Assembly (NCBI GenBank): GCA_026214975.1
Contig: JAOBSW010000634.1
Coordinates: 1 to 64,000 of the forward strand
From: Gentiana macrophylla
Lineage: Eukaryota; Streptophyta; Magnoliopsida; Gentianales; Gentianaceae
DNA length: 64,000 bases
Direction of reading: 5' to 3'
Below are positions 20,940 through 32,236 of this stretch, piece by piece; the first letter of the stretch is position 1, and every line of letters begins with the position of its first letter. The notes below the pieces were generated by a model. That model was not told the DNA's origin. It worked only from the letters and a program-made list of their open reading frames with translations, and did not search any database. Made by a program: the position numbers and the translations under genes.

Positions 20940-21763
20940 GCATGAGGAAAATGATCCAACGGAGGAAATAAAGCTTTTATCAGATGGACAAGATTGAAAT
21001 TCGGTTCGAATTTCGAAATTTGAATAAGCATTAATGGCGGAACAGTTATCGGAACCGCCACCCTCACTAGCACGATCTCCGAAAAGGCCTGAAACGGTCA
21101 AAGAGCAGTAACTAATCAGAAGTGGAAGTTTTTCCTCAGAACATGTCAGAAAAATCCGGCAACCATCAAACTTTATGGCTGGGAAATCTCGAAGCTACTT
21201 TGACTGTATCCGCCAGTAAATGTTGTCGGACACACTCAAAGCAGGGGCCGCACCGAAATTTTGAAGCAAGCCCGGCGGGATCCATGAGCCAGCGGCTAGC
21301 CTTAAGTTGGTAGTTTCAATTTAGATCTACGCATAACAACAGCTCGGATCTCACTTGAAACTATGGGGAGTACCGAAATTTTCCGACCCGAATCGACAAA
21401 ATATTCAACAACCAAAGAACTCAACAGATCGCTAGACATTGTTGGTCCAGCCGGGCTCATAGGCGACCCCGTCCAAAGCAAGAGGGCCGCAAAGTGGAAA
21501 ATTTTAACTTACGAACTCGACCAAGCAGGTCATTTTGGCGACCTCGACGCAAAAGGCTCACAACCTCACCAAAACGAGAGGGGCGCACACATACGAGCCA
21601 CAACGATGAAAAACATCGCAAACAAAACACAAGATAAAATCCAAGCAGCGGCCAACAACATCTACGAATCAGTACAAATACGGTTACAAGTTTATTACAA
21701 ATCAAGAAAAATCCAAAAGTCAAAAATAACAAGGTCTGAAAATTACAAACGGACCAGCCGGAT
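20940..21763. other. Spacer between antisense genes B and C
   Basis: It holds the upstream region of B and the AT-rich downstream region of C. ACCGAAATTTT occurs at about 21252 and 21371, and GGGGCCGCA/AGGGCCGCA-like motifs recur at about 19889, 21245 and 21485, suggesting diverged spacer repeats. A 143-codon + strand ORF here (21363-21794) has no recognisable content. Confidence 0.45.
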
Positions 21764-22439
21764 TCACTTGTCGGAAGGGGGAGCCAAAATATGATCTCCA
21801 GAAAAGTTTAGAAACTCATCACCAAATTAAGGGGTACCGGCCTCATCCGGACTTTTCCCTTTGTCATCAACATCCTGGGGCTTTCGCCATCATCTTGGGC
21901 CTCACCATCCATCTCTCTCGGCCTCGTGACCTCTCTCCACCGCCTCCAGTATCGAACGTAGATTCACCTCATTGATGGGAGGAGGATCCCAGACTGGAAA
22001 ATCATCCTTCCTGCACTGAGCCACAAAATCGGATAACTGCGGCTGAGTATAGGGAAGATCAGAATGATGGGCCCTCAGAGAAGCGTTGAACTAGGGAGTG
22101 AGTTGCCAACTGAGCAGGGTGTCCAAGCTAACCTTGTCAGTCCCAAAAGCCAACCTAAAACAATGGGCAGCGTGAAAGAAACCTCGGTCATAATATTGTT
22201 CACGGGCAACCCGCAACTCCTCGAGATGTTTTTCCAAATCCCTATCGGCGTTAAGCAGCTGCGATTCAAGGACACCGATTCTCTTCGGGCTCTCTGCATA
22301 CTGAGACGCAACTTTATCCCTCTGGGCCTCAACGGACTTCAATGACTCACCGATTTCCTAGGCTTTCTTAGCACTAACCGCATTTGCTTCGTGAGGTCGG
22401 GCGAGCTCGGCCAGAGCATCGGCGGACTGCTTCTCAGCC
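21764..22439 (-). pseudogene. Gene C segment 4: coiled coil and C-terminus
   Basis: The segment reads ADALAELARPHEANAVSAKKA, then the open stretch 22342-22091 with VEAQRDKVASQYAESPKRIGVLESQLLNADRDLEKHLEELRVAREQYYDRGFF, a long coiled coil followed by a YDRGFFHAA-type end. A TAG near 22088 interrupts it. Further on it reads QPQLSDFVAQCRKDDFPVWDPPP-NEVNLRSILEAVERG. The terminal stop TGA is at 21764-21766. Confidence 0.7.
22435..22439. repeat. Target site duplication of Athila-1 (left), CAGCC
   Basis: CAGCC precedes the left LTR. The identical CAGCC follows the right LTR at 33734-33738. Confidence 0.92.
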
Positions 22440-23924
22440 TGTTCGATAAAACTTGTTTTAAATTTATTTTACCGGAACACCCCAAGTATAAGGATCATAG
22501 TATAGGGTGTTACCGAGTCGTCCTAAGGGAATCGTACAGTTGTCAGATTAAGATATAACTCCTAAGTCGGTTATGTCACGAATCTAAGAACTAAAACAGA
22601 AAACAGAAATAAAAACAAGCAGAAAATAAGAAAACAGCAAGATGGACGAGCGTCTGCTATTGCGGACGAGCGTCTGACTATGAACAGCAACAGAAAAGTG
22701 CAGAAAACTAGGGTTTGTAAAACTAGAACTTAAAACTAACGTTGAAGCAAACGATTTTTGTATCAAATTATAAAGGGGAGACAGTAGAACACCTAGAATC
22801 TATCACTCAACAATCAAACAACCAGTTTATGATTCGAATACAGTTTTATTGGTATGATCAATCACGAAACCGACTAAATTCCTTTAGATCAATTTCTAGG
22901 GTTTGTTTACTTTTCCAAGAAAAACAAATAACATTCATCACAAGATCAACAATTCGTTCCCAAATTGTAATACCCAACTAACGATATATGATTCCTCAAA
23001 ATAACAGTAATCGTATCGATTGAATTAAACCTATTGTTGAATCATATTTCCATAAAAATTCAAACAACATAGAAGTTCATTGACATTCCTATCTAATGAA
23101 ACTTGCAACGATTAAATCAGGATTCAAACGATAAATAAAACAGCGTATTCAAAATCATAACTAAAGATAAACTAACAAATCATGGTTGTGATGACGTTGA
23201 TGTGATATCCTCCGGTTGTTCCACTGCTATGCGTTTAGCCAACAATCATGTTGTTAGACATAATCATTGGGATGGAAGGATTCATCTTTGACTCTCCTCC
23301 TTGAATGATGCGGCTGCTAGGGTTTATTATGAGTGAATGATGCGTATGGGATGTCCCCTAGGGTTTAGTACACGCTGCTATTTATAGGATTTTAGGTCGG
23401 CTAGGGTTAAGTCGGCACTGGACGCCCGTCCAAGGTCATGGACGCTCGTTCATTTATTTGGACGGAGATTCAGACGCTCGTTCAAACTTACGTCTGGAGA
23501 CTCTGATGTAAAATATGACTCTGGACGCGCTTCATGGACGCTTGATTCACTCTGGACGCTAATTCTGGATCAGTGGACGCCCGTCCAATATGCTGAGGAT
23601 CGGATTTCTTCATAGTTATCCATTCTTCTTCAAGCCAATTCCATATTTATCTCTTATAATTCGAATTGAGCCTCATTTATCCTCTTTATGCACTCCAAAT
23701 TAAGCATCTACATAACAGATAAAACATGGAAAACATGTAGTCATCCCCAAATAATAATAATTCAATAAATTTAACACATAAAAGCGCCCAAATTACACTT
23801 TTGACACTTCTAAACCCATTATTCAAATTCACGCCTTAAACATATAATTTTCTCTAAAATTACTAGAATACGAAAGATATTGTTCTCTAATAATGCGATA
23901 AAACCATAAATTTCACCGAGAACA
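22440..23924 (-). repeat. Athila-1 3' LTR
   Basis: This LTR is 1485 bp. Read on the minus strand it begins TGTTCTCGGTGAAATT and ends ATCGAACA. A cluster of GGACG/CGTCC motifs lies at 23418-23587, and TCCTATAAATAG (23389-23378) follows it on the minus strand. Differences from the other LTR lie mostly at CAG/CTG. Confidence 0.93.
23378..23587 (-). promoter_or_regulatory. Athila-1 U3: GGACG/CGTCC array and TATA box (3' LTR copy)
   Basis: About eight copies of GGACGCNCGTCC or half-sites lie within 170 bp, directly upstream (minus strand) of TATAAATA. The same array and box are at 33185-33393 in the 5' LTR, where it would act as the promoter. Confidence 0.6.
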
Positions 23925-23940
23925 ACTCCCCACACTTAAA
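23925..23940 (-). other. Athila-1 polypurine tract
   Basis: On the minus strand TTTAAGTGTGGGGAGT directly precedes the 3' LTR. Just before it, 23943-23959 forms a 17-base near-palindrome (TTTGTTCG/CGAGCAAA). Confidence 0.9.
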
Positions 23941-25300
23941 CCTTTGTTCGTCGAGCAAAACAATCAAAACTATAGCTCAACTTTCATGCATCCCACATAG
24001 ATCTCTAACTCACGTAACAAAAGATACAACAACTATAGCAAACAATACCATCACAGAGATAGATTCAGTGTATGTGTGACAAGCCATTCTCAAATTTAAC
24101 AAGCCTTTCGAAGAAATATCCTCTCAAAAACTTCAATGACTATCCTAGGTACAGACAGTAATAGCTTCACACTAAGCCTTCCCACGCACTCAGTAGGATA
24201 ATCCCTACAGCATATCATGCGGTTCTACTGGGTATAAGGTCCATGATAACAAAGACTTCACTCTATTTTTTTATTCTTATTCATCATTTTTCAAAATTTT
24301 CAAATTCAACGCATATCAGAATAAGCTCTTACCCATCATAGTAGAGTAGGACATTTCGAGATAACCCCCTACCTACTCAAATCATAAGGTAGCTATAAAC
24401 TGACTGTCGTGAGCTTCTGGTCATCATAGTGGTATAGGACATACGTGGTATACCCTACCTCACTCAAATCATTAACTTGATTTTCGACAAACGTATTTAT
24501 TATGATTCACTACTTATTCATTTTTTCGGACATAAGTTACACCTCACTTATCACATTCAAACTTTATGATATTCACAAACACATGGTCCAACTAAGGTGT
24601 CACTATATCTTGGCCTTCCTAAGATAAATCATCAAAATAATGAAAGGATAAAGTTCAAAATCTTGGTTCAATATCAAAGGCTTTCGTGAGTGTAAAAGGA
24701 ATACTATCTCCATAAAAGTAAAACATGCTATAATTATCTCACTAAGTCACATACTATCATCGTTAGAAAACTACAACTAGCAAGCATTTAGTTGCAATCA
24801 CATGCTCGAGACTCACAAAAATTTTAAATTTGTGAAATTTAAAAATTAAAAATTCACTCATAATTCAAAGATATAGCATGAAAACATACCCAATTTACCC
24901 CCCCACACTTAAATCACATTATGTCCTCAGAATGTGCAGAGTAAAAGGAAAAACAAACTTAGCTGGTCGTCGTATGCAAGTTGGCAGAGGTCAGGCCGGA
25001 GCATGAATGTACCGCTACAACTTGAATAGATGACACCTGGACATAGTGGCACGCTTGAACACGCTTTCGAAAGTATCTCGCAACACTCCACATACCATAT
25101 AATCTCGGGTACAAGGGTATATGAATAAACATAAACGAAACATTCACCAACTCGTAGGAACACAACATCTTACTCAAACAACCAAGGTACTACTCCTACA
25201 ACTGAGACAGAAATAACTTACTTAAAGAGAAAAGAAACAAAGCTAGGTTGCCTCCTAGAAGCGCTCTTTTTAAGTCATTAGCTTGACATACTCTTCAAAG
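23941..25300 (-). other. Athila-1 non-coding region between integrase and polypurine tract
   Basis: This is 1.36 kb of AT-rich sequence without a supported ORF. It contains a diverged 51-bp direct repeat (24334-24385 and 24422-24472, CATCATAGTRG...CTCAAATCAT). At 25243-25268 it carries the minus-strand motif AGCGCTTCTAGGAGGCAACC, shared with Athila-2. Confidence 0.65.
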
Positions 25301-26800
25301 TCAACCCGGGTCGGGCCACTTTGGCTTAAATGCGACCACCTCATCATCAGAATCAGAGTGAAGGACCGAGGTTTTACCACAACCTCCACAAGTGAAATGC
25401 CCTACCAAGTTTCTTAACTTGGCTCTCCAGACAGCACTGACTTTCGTCTTTGTCTCAACTTTTCCTACATGTGGCACCAGCGGAATGATAGGTTCAGGAA
25501 TCGTGGTAGAAGCTTCTTTAAGGGTAAGAATGTCATCATTCGAAGCAAAGAATTCGGATGGAATCTCGTCACAATTCAGCACATCAGGTACGTCAACCAA
25601 CTTTTGAAAGTATATGACCTCAGGTACTTCATAAGGTTGGCCAAAATACTTTTTCAATCTATGACCGTTCACTTTAAAAGGTTGACCGCTGTACCCTTTC
25701 AAGGAAATCGCTCCTCCCGGATGAACTTCGACAATTTCAAAGGTCGGACCATCGGACTTAAGCTTGCCAGCAAACAGATGTAATCTGGTGTTGTAAAGTA
25801 AAGCCATTTCTCCTACCTTGAAATCTCTGTCCTTTATTTTAGCATCATGGAGCGCTTTCGTTCTTTCCTTGCTCAGCTTGGCATTCTCGTAGGCCCTGAG
25901 TCTGAATTCATCGAGCTCATGCAGTTGCAGTAATCTTTTCTCGCCACAGAGCTGGCTATCGAAGTTTAAGTATTTAATAGCCCAGTAAGCTTTGTGCTCC
26001 AGCTCGACGGGTAGATGGCATGCCTTGCCATAAACCATTTGAAAAGGCGACGTATCCATAGGGTCTTGAACGCGCAGACGATAAGCCCAGTCGTCGTCCA
26101 ACAACTTTGACTCAATTGGATCTATTAGAATTCACCGTTTTCTCCAAAATCCGCTTTAGACTTCATTTGCTTACCTCGACTTGGCCTTTGGTTTTTGGGG
26201 TGGTATGGTGTTCCAATTCTATGCTTGACACCATATCTCTCAAGAATTTTATCCAATTGGTGCATTACGTAAATGCGATCCTTCATCAACGATAAGGGCT
26301 CAGGACTGACCAAATCTAGTAAAGATATTCTTTTGCAAGAATTTCTTTACAACTTTGTGATCATTGGTTTGGGTGGCTATAGCCTCTACCCACTTGGAAA
26401 CATAGTCAACGCAGACTAGGATATATTTATTACCGCACGATGATGGGAAGGGTCCCATGAAATCGATGCCCCACACGTCGAAGACTTCACATTCGAAGAT
26501 AGGCCTCAAAGGCATCTCCATCCTATTACTGAGCCTCCCTACTCTTTGACATCTGTCACAGCCTTTGCAAAAGGCGGCGCGTCTTTGAGCAGAGTGGGCG
26601 GTAAAATCCGGCTTGAAGGATTTTATAGCGATCTTTGGTGCTCCGTAGTGTCCACCAGCCAGGACCACTATGACATTGCTCCAAGATATCTAGTTGTTCA
26701 TGTTCGGAACACACCTTCTAAGCAACCCGTCTTTGCGGACTTTAAACAAATGTGGATCCTCCCATACGAGATACTTCAAGTCACCTGAAAAACTTCTTCT
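25301..26800 (-). pseudogene. Athila-1 integrase, frameshifted, with C-terminal extension
   Basis: The zinc part reads GGHYG...[12 protein letters not shown] (26653-26535). The core reads [50 protein letters not shown] (first Asp); the second Asp region is broken near 26300, and QVEVSK with the Glu is present in a shifted frame near 26175. The long open part 26104-25301 reads [83 protein letters not shown] and VNGHRLKKYFG. About 100 residues follow that Athila-2 lacks, with CGGCGK and an acidic SDSDDE cluster. At least four breaks occur. Confidence 0.85.
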
Positions 26801-26813
26801 TTCTCGACGATCG

Positions 26814-27350
26814 TCATCTCTTGAGATGTCCGATCGCTAGGTAATTGACGTAATCAGCATACCACGGCCTCACATTCTCCAGTCTCATTAACTGCTCAGT
26901 CGGAAAGTCAATGCCTATTTCCTTCGGATTTTCGTCACCCTCATTCACTAGGCGAGATAGGTGATCAGCTACAACATTTTCGCTACCCTTCTTATCCTTA
27001 ATTTCAAGGTCAAATTCCTGTAGTATCAGAATCCATCTCAGTAACCTTGGTTTAGCATCTGTTTTTTCCATGAGGTAGCGTAATGCTGCATGATCTGTCC
27101 AAACCACGACTCGAGACCCAAGAAGGTAACTTCGAAACTTATCCATAGCGAAAACGACTGCTAGGAATTCTTTCTCTGTAGTAGTGTAGTTACACTGAGC
27201 TGGGTTCAAAGTTCGGCTCGCATAGTAGATTGGTCTGAACTTCTTATCAATCCTCTGCCCTAGAACTGCGCCTATAGCGTAGTTAGAGGCATCGCACATG
27301 AGTTCGAAAGGTTTAGTCCAGTCGGGCGCGATCAAAATGGGGGCACTGGT
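26814..27350 (-). CDS. Athila-1 RNase H domain (open fragment)
   Basis: The 173-codon open stretch from 27335 holds a complete-looking RNase [27 protein letters not shown] (first Asp), [33 protein letters not shown] (catalytic Glu), [10 protein letters not shown] (Asp) and [13 protein letters not shown] (last Asp). All acidic residues are in place. It is only a fragment of the polyprotein, because RT upstream and integrase downstream are in other frames. Confidence 0.85.
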   Translation of the reverse strand, partial: TSAPILIAPDWTKPFELMCDASNYAIGAVLGQRIDKKFRPIYYASRTLNPAQCNYTTTEKEFLAVVFAMDKFRSYLLGSRVVVWTDHAALRYLMEKTDAKPRLLRWILILQEFDLEIKDKKGSENVVADHLSRLVNEGDENPKEIGIDFPTEQLMRLENVRPWYADYVNYLAIGHLKR

Positions 27351-28470
27351 TAACTTATCCTTTAAGCATTTGAAAGCTTCCTTACACGCATCATCAAAAA
27401 CGAACTCTACTTCCTCTTTTCAAAGAGTTGGATAGCGGCTTTGCTATAGTCGAAAAATCTTTAATAAAACGCCGATAGAAGCTACATGTCCCGTGAATCC
27501 TCGTACCTCCTTAGCTGTCTTTGGATATGACATTTTCTCAATGGCCTCTACTTTAGCCCTATCCACTGAATACCTTCTTTGGACAACTTGTGTCCCAAAA
27601 CAATCCCTTCGTCAACTAGAAAATGGCATTTCTCCCGGTTAAGCACCAAATTTTCTCAACACACACATTTGGAGTACCATATCTAGATTCTTTAAGATCT
27701 CATCAAAAGCGCCGCCATAGATCGAGAAGTCATCCATGAAGACCTCCATGCATTGTTCCACTAGTCCATCAAAAATGGCTAACATGCACCGTTGAAAAGT
27801 CGCGGGTGCATTGCATAGGCGAATGGCATTCTCGGAAGGCAAAAGTACCAAATGGACACGTAAGCGTGGTCTTTTCACGATCATTAGGATCGATGGCTAT
27901 CTGGAAGTACCCAGAATATCCATCGAGAAAACAATAATATTTGTGACCACTCAGTCTTTCAATTAGCTGGTCAATGAAGGGTAAGGGGAAATGATCTTTT
28001 GCAGTGACTTCGTTCAATCTGCGATAATCAATGCGAGACCTATAACTTGATCACAAGGCGTAAAGCAATTTCCTCCCTTTTTCATTTTTTTCACGGTAAT
28101 ACCCCTTCTTTGGCACAACTTGAGTAGGGCTAACCCACTCACCGTCGGCGATGGCATAAATAATCCCCATATCAAGCCATTTGATGATCTCCTTTTTGAC
28201 AACCTCCCGCATATGCGGATTCAGCCTTTCTTTGCGGTTATCGACCTTTTCGCTCCTTCCTCCGTTCGGATCTTATGCATGCATACATCCGGGTGATCCT
28301 CCGATATCGCCCACCGCCATCCGAACGCGAGGATACGCTTTCTCCAAGACTTTGATCAATTCCCGCCTCTTGCTCAGGCTCGAGTTTAGATGAGATGATT
28401 AGGGGCAACTTATCGCCGTCTTTAAGAAAGATGTATTTTAGATCTTTGTGAAGCGGTTTCAACTCTAAGT
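27351..28470 (-). pseudogene. Athila-1 reverse transcriptase, frameshifted
   Basis: It begins KPLHKDLKYIFLKDGDKLPLIISSKLEPEQE (28459-28370), the usual Athila segment before the fingers. It continues IKWLDMGIIYAIADGEWVSPTQVVPKKG (about 28190-28105, two frames), RRLNEVTAKDHFPLPFIDQLIERLSGHKYYCFLDGYSGYFQIAI (28020-27890), an RE-HSPMQC region where MPFGLCNAP is expected (27820), RCMLAIFDGLVEQCMEVFMDDFSIYGG (27795-27710, catalytic F-M-D-D present), then degraded thumb sequence to 27351. Several breaks match CAG/CTG sites. Confidence 0.83.
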
Positions 28471-29130
28471 CGGCAGGTGGTTGGTCGATACTCGATTTTA
28501 ATGGACCACCTCTTTCTTTTGAGTGAGGACCGGTTGGATGAAGAACACTTCATCTTCCTGGGGTGTTATCCTGCAGAAGGTATTGAATAACGTCATCAAA
28601 AGGATCTCCCCGTCACTTCCGTTTTCGCTGCGATGTGCAATCATCTTCTTAAGCTCTTCTTCTTCAAGTTCATCGGCAAGTCGCTCCCAATCATCCAACT
28701 CCCAATGGGTAGCTTCTCTCCAGAACTCGATTTCATCCCAACTTCCCATTAAAACTTCCTCTTCTGCAAGGTTAAAGTCCGCTGATTGAGCTCCTTCAGA
28801 TCACTACCGCTCATTCTGGAATGTCCCAAATTTTCTGTTCACTTATAGGCTCAAGATATGCGCAAGTTGTTGAGACGCGACTCTACACGGTGACTACTGA
28901 CTCTTGAACAGTTGTTTTCCTCTTCTTCGTGATTTATGAAATCCAGGGCTTCTGTCTCTGCGAGCTCTTCATCGAGGTCGATTCATCCCCATAAATTGCC
29001 TCAATGAATGAAATTCCCTGAATTGGGGATTCTTGAACTTTTACCTTGCTCGATGGAAATGGAAGTGTCTCCTATTCTCAAGGTAATTTGGCCGTGTGGA
29101 AGTCAATGGTGGCAAAGCAGCGGTGTCCAA
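28471..29130 (-). other. Athila-1 protease-RT linker
   Basis: The stretch is acidic and Ser/Glu-rich (WDEIEFWREATHWELDDWERLADELEEEELKKMI, 28738-28640). Such acidic linkers are usual between Athila protease and RT. It is broken by stops near 28800-29000. No catalytic motif is seen. Confidence 0.5.
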
Positions 29131-29380
29131 GAAAGGCCGGCCTAGGATCGGGGCATTTCCTTGTCGATTGGTAGTCCAATATAACCTTGATCGGTTGGAA
29201 ACACCAATTGTTTAACATGGGTAAGGACATTGTTAACGCAACCGGTCGCTAAACGGCTAGATTTGTCCACCAACCGAAGAGGCGGGCGCTCCCTTAGCCT
29301 TTTGTCCAACCCGAGACTTTTGCGGATGTTCAAAGGCATCACATTAACAGAGGCAGGCAGAGTCGCATAAGACATTGTGG
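29090..29380 (-). pseudogene. Athila-1 protease, broken
   Basis: The stretch CL-ASVNVMPLNIRKSLGLDKRLRERPPLRLVDKSSRLATGCVNNVLTHVKQLVFPTD (29375-29190) matches the Athila aspartic protease (C-DLGASVNLMPLSI-KKLGL...LADRS...G-VEDVLV-V--F-FP-DF). The D-L-G site itself reads S-Y-A-T-L-P in this frame, so the catalytic Asp is lost or frame-shifted. FLGHRCFATIDFH follows where the family has LGRPFLAT--A-ID. One frameshift separates the two parts. Confidence 0.75.
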
Positions 29381-29399
29381 AACGTGCGGCCTTCGATCA

Positions 29400-31478
29400 T
29401 GCAAGAGATTGAAGGTCGTCCGGGTCACCACGTTTTATTGCAATGCTCGAGAAATTGCCGAGCATTCTTCGTTTAGCACTTCATCCGCCATTCCTTTCGG
29501 CTTCTTCTTACTTCCACACAGCGTCCTTAAGAAACTTGGAGCATTTAGGCATCTCGGTTAACACTTCGGCAAGAGGCATAGTCACCATGGTTTCTCTAGC
29601 GGCTTCCTCACTCCATCGTAAGTTTTATCGAGTTCAAAGTATTCTCATTTTTCTTTCTTTGGATAAGGAAGGGTTTTCGGATGATTGATTGGAATTTGAT
29701 TTTTAATGGCTTCATCCTCCTTATCCTTCCATCGACAAACTTTTCGGCTTTTCTTTTAGTCGGGGTTCGGCCATCGACTATTCTTTCAACATCCTCATCA
29801 CTCCCTCCCGAAGAATCGTTATCATTCAGCTCTCGCTCACTTTGTCGCTTTCTTCGGTATTTGTCTCTTGCTTATCCCTCCCGAACTCATGGCGTCGGGA
29901 GGGGCTACTGCTTCGGCGACTTTTCGGGTCCAACTTTCTTTCCGCTTCTAAGTGTAATCGCATTCAACTCCTCCTCTTGCCCATAATTCCACTGCGGTGT
30001 GATGGCATTACTGAGCACTTATACGCCTTAGGATTCTTGTCTCACGTGTAACTCGGCGGTCTTCCTTGGGGCACGCTTGCTTGTTGATCGACCATCGGCC
30101 AATCTGTCTCTCTATCGCCTTTTGCCCGGTGGCTAGTGCTTGCACCATATCTACTAGCTCATCGAATTTCTTTTGAGAGATAGAGGTGGGCTGTGGATTT
30201 TGCGTTTGAGCCCAATTTCCTTGGGGCCTTTGATTGTTGGAGTTGAAGGGGTGGTTGGAATTGGATGCGCCAGGTGGCGTATAATAAGCTGTTTCGCGGA
30301 TTTCGGAAAAGTTACGGTTTGGATTATAGCTTGATTGACCGAATTTTGATTACGAAAAGTTTGATTACGGTTGCCTATCGCATTTACTTCATCTCCGTTT
30401 CATTGCTCGCTTCTGCGTTCCCGGAAGACTCATATCCGCCGATCCCTTTTGTTCTTTGCATTTGTAAATTAGCCATCTGTTGGTTTATCATTTCCACTTG
30501 AGCAACCAACCGTAATCACAGGATCGCTTGCAAATGATTTCCTCTTATCTTCCTCAACATGGGTCTTTCTAGAGGTTGACCACATGTTGTTCTTGGCAAT
30601 TGTTTCACTACCCTATAGGCGACATCATCTCCTCCGCCTAAAAGATCCATGAGTTGTGGAATCTAGATAATCTCTATTTGGTTGAGTAACACCCGATAGA
30701 ATAATTCTAGAAGCTCATGTCGAGTGTATCCATGGTTAGGGCATTTCCTCATTAACAAATTCAACCTTTCCCAGGCCTTTCCTACACTTTCTCCTTCTAA
30801 TTGCTCAAAATTAGCTATATCACGTTTAAGGCCCATTATCGTTTCGGGTGAAACGAATTTTGAGCGAAGGCTCTTTTAACATCGGCCAGGTATGGAGAGA
30901 GTGATGGGGTAAGGATTTGAACCATCTGTTTGCTTCACCTTTTAAAGCAAGCGGAAAAGTTTCGACTTAACGATCTCGAGAATCAATACCGGATAATGGC
31001 CGGCCGCAAATTTGAACAAAAGTGGACAAGAAGTCATGAGGATCTTCTTGAGCGATTGCCATGAAAAGAGCTATTTTGGACCAGTCCAACCACTCCATTT
31101 TTCAGATCGAAATGCACTTGGCCCATATACGGAGGTCGAATAGGTCTATGCCCCTCCAGGAAGTCTTGGTTAAGATAAGGGCATAGGGGTCTTGATTTAT
31201 TGGGCTTCTTTGGGCTTGATGGAGTTGTTGCAATTGGTTTTGTAGCCCGACTTGCGATTCTGTTGTTGTTGTAACAATTGTATTTGTTGAAGGAGGCGAT
31301 TCAATTTGAGCTTGAGGGTCTGGATTTTGATTTGGGAGGGCTGGATTAGGAGGAACTAGATCCGGATTTTGAGCCCGGGTCGACCATGATGTCTAGATCG
31401 GGAAAAAGCCTTCTTCTTAGGATGGACCGTTCGGTTCGGATCAAAAAGAGAGGTCCCTTCTTGCTCTCTGGTTTGCAT
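29400..31478 (-). pseudogene. Athila-1 gag, frameshifted
   Basis: The start at 31478 (MQTREQEGTSLFDPNRTVHPKKK) is chosen because TSLFDP...R-RR is the Athila gag opening. Then follow a Q/P-rich segment (about 31360-31200), RPPYMGQVHFDLKNGVVGLVQNSSFHG (about 31135-31060), VETFPLALKGEANRWFKSLPHHSLHTW (about 30965-30890, the gag core PFSL-G-A--W---L----I-TW), and further fragments. The region 29400-30500 is Ser/Phe-rich on the sense strand only as a shadow; true gag tail there is unreadable. More than six breaks occur. Confidence 0.75.
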
Positions 31479-32214
31479 AAACCAGGAGGACACCAGAGAG
31501 GTCAACAACGACTAAAAGTCGAGTTGATGAAGAGTTAACCTTGGAGTACAAGCCGAGAGATGAAAAGAAAAGAACAAGAAAGATAGACGGACGGGCGTTG
31601 AGAATCGTGAACAGCGCATGCTCAGAAGAAGTTCCCGGACGGGCGCCTGGTTCAATAGACGCCGTCTCGATATACTAAAAGCGATTCAGAGGCGTTTTAC
31701 TAAACAAGCGGGCGTTTGGATGACCAGGCGCTTTCGTTTGACCGATAAGCGAGATAAAGGGAAATTTTTCAGAATGGACGAGCGTCTGTATGATTGGACG
31801 TTCGTTCAAAAGCTGAAAAACGAGGATCAGAGCAGAAAAGCAACAGGAAACAGAAGTAAACAAATTAAACTAAGGAAAACTAAACTAATCTAAAACCTAA
31901 GAAAGTTACTAACTAGAGAAACTATACCTACGAAAAATTTAAAAAAACAAGAAAAACACTAAGACGGAAAAAAAACGTGTTGAAATCTTCTAGGGCCAAA
32001 AAGGAGAGGAAAACAGTGGATTTTGACCTCGAAAACGCACTGAACGGCCTACGGCTATTCACCACGTCGTCGGCGTCGAACGAGCTTTCGAATTGGGGTC
32101 CTGCGTTCCAAACGGACACTCGAGCGAAAGTTATGGTCAAAATACTACGCGTGCCCTAACGACCCTTTTGACACGTAAAATTGTCCTAAATAGAATCCGA
32201 CAACCGTTACGATT
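31479..32214 (-). other. Athila-1 5' leader
   Basis: This untranslated leader lies between primer site and gag. It contains several GGACG-type motifs (about 31590-31810) like those of the LTR. No ORF is supported. Confidence 0.6.
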
Positions 32215-32230
32215 CCCCGCAACGGCGCCA
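32215..32230 (-). other. Athila-1 primer binding site (tRNA-Asp type)
   Basis: On the minus strand TGGCGCCGTTGCGGGG begins six bases after the 5' LTR. It matches the Athila site complementary to tRNA-Asp except for one missing base in the CCGG stretch. Confidence 0.85.
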
Positions 32231-32236
32231 AAAACT

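Noticed and set aside
21363..21794. A 143-codon plus-strand ORF in the B-C spacer
   Set aside because: No recognisable motif. It overlaps the end of antisense gene C and an AT-rich spacer, so it is not supported as a gene.
24927..25177. Minus-strand ORFs between Athila-1 integrase and polypurine tract, as a possible env-like gene
   Set aside because: They are short, lack a signal peptide or conserved content, and this region is non-coding in Athila-2.
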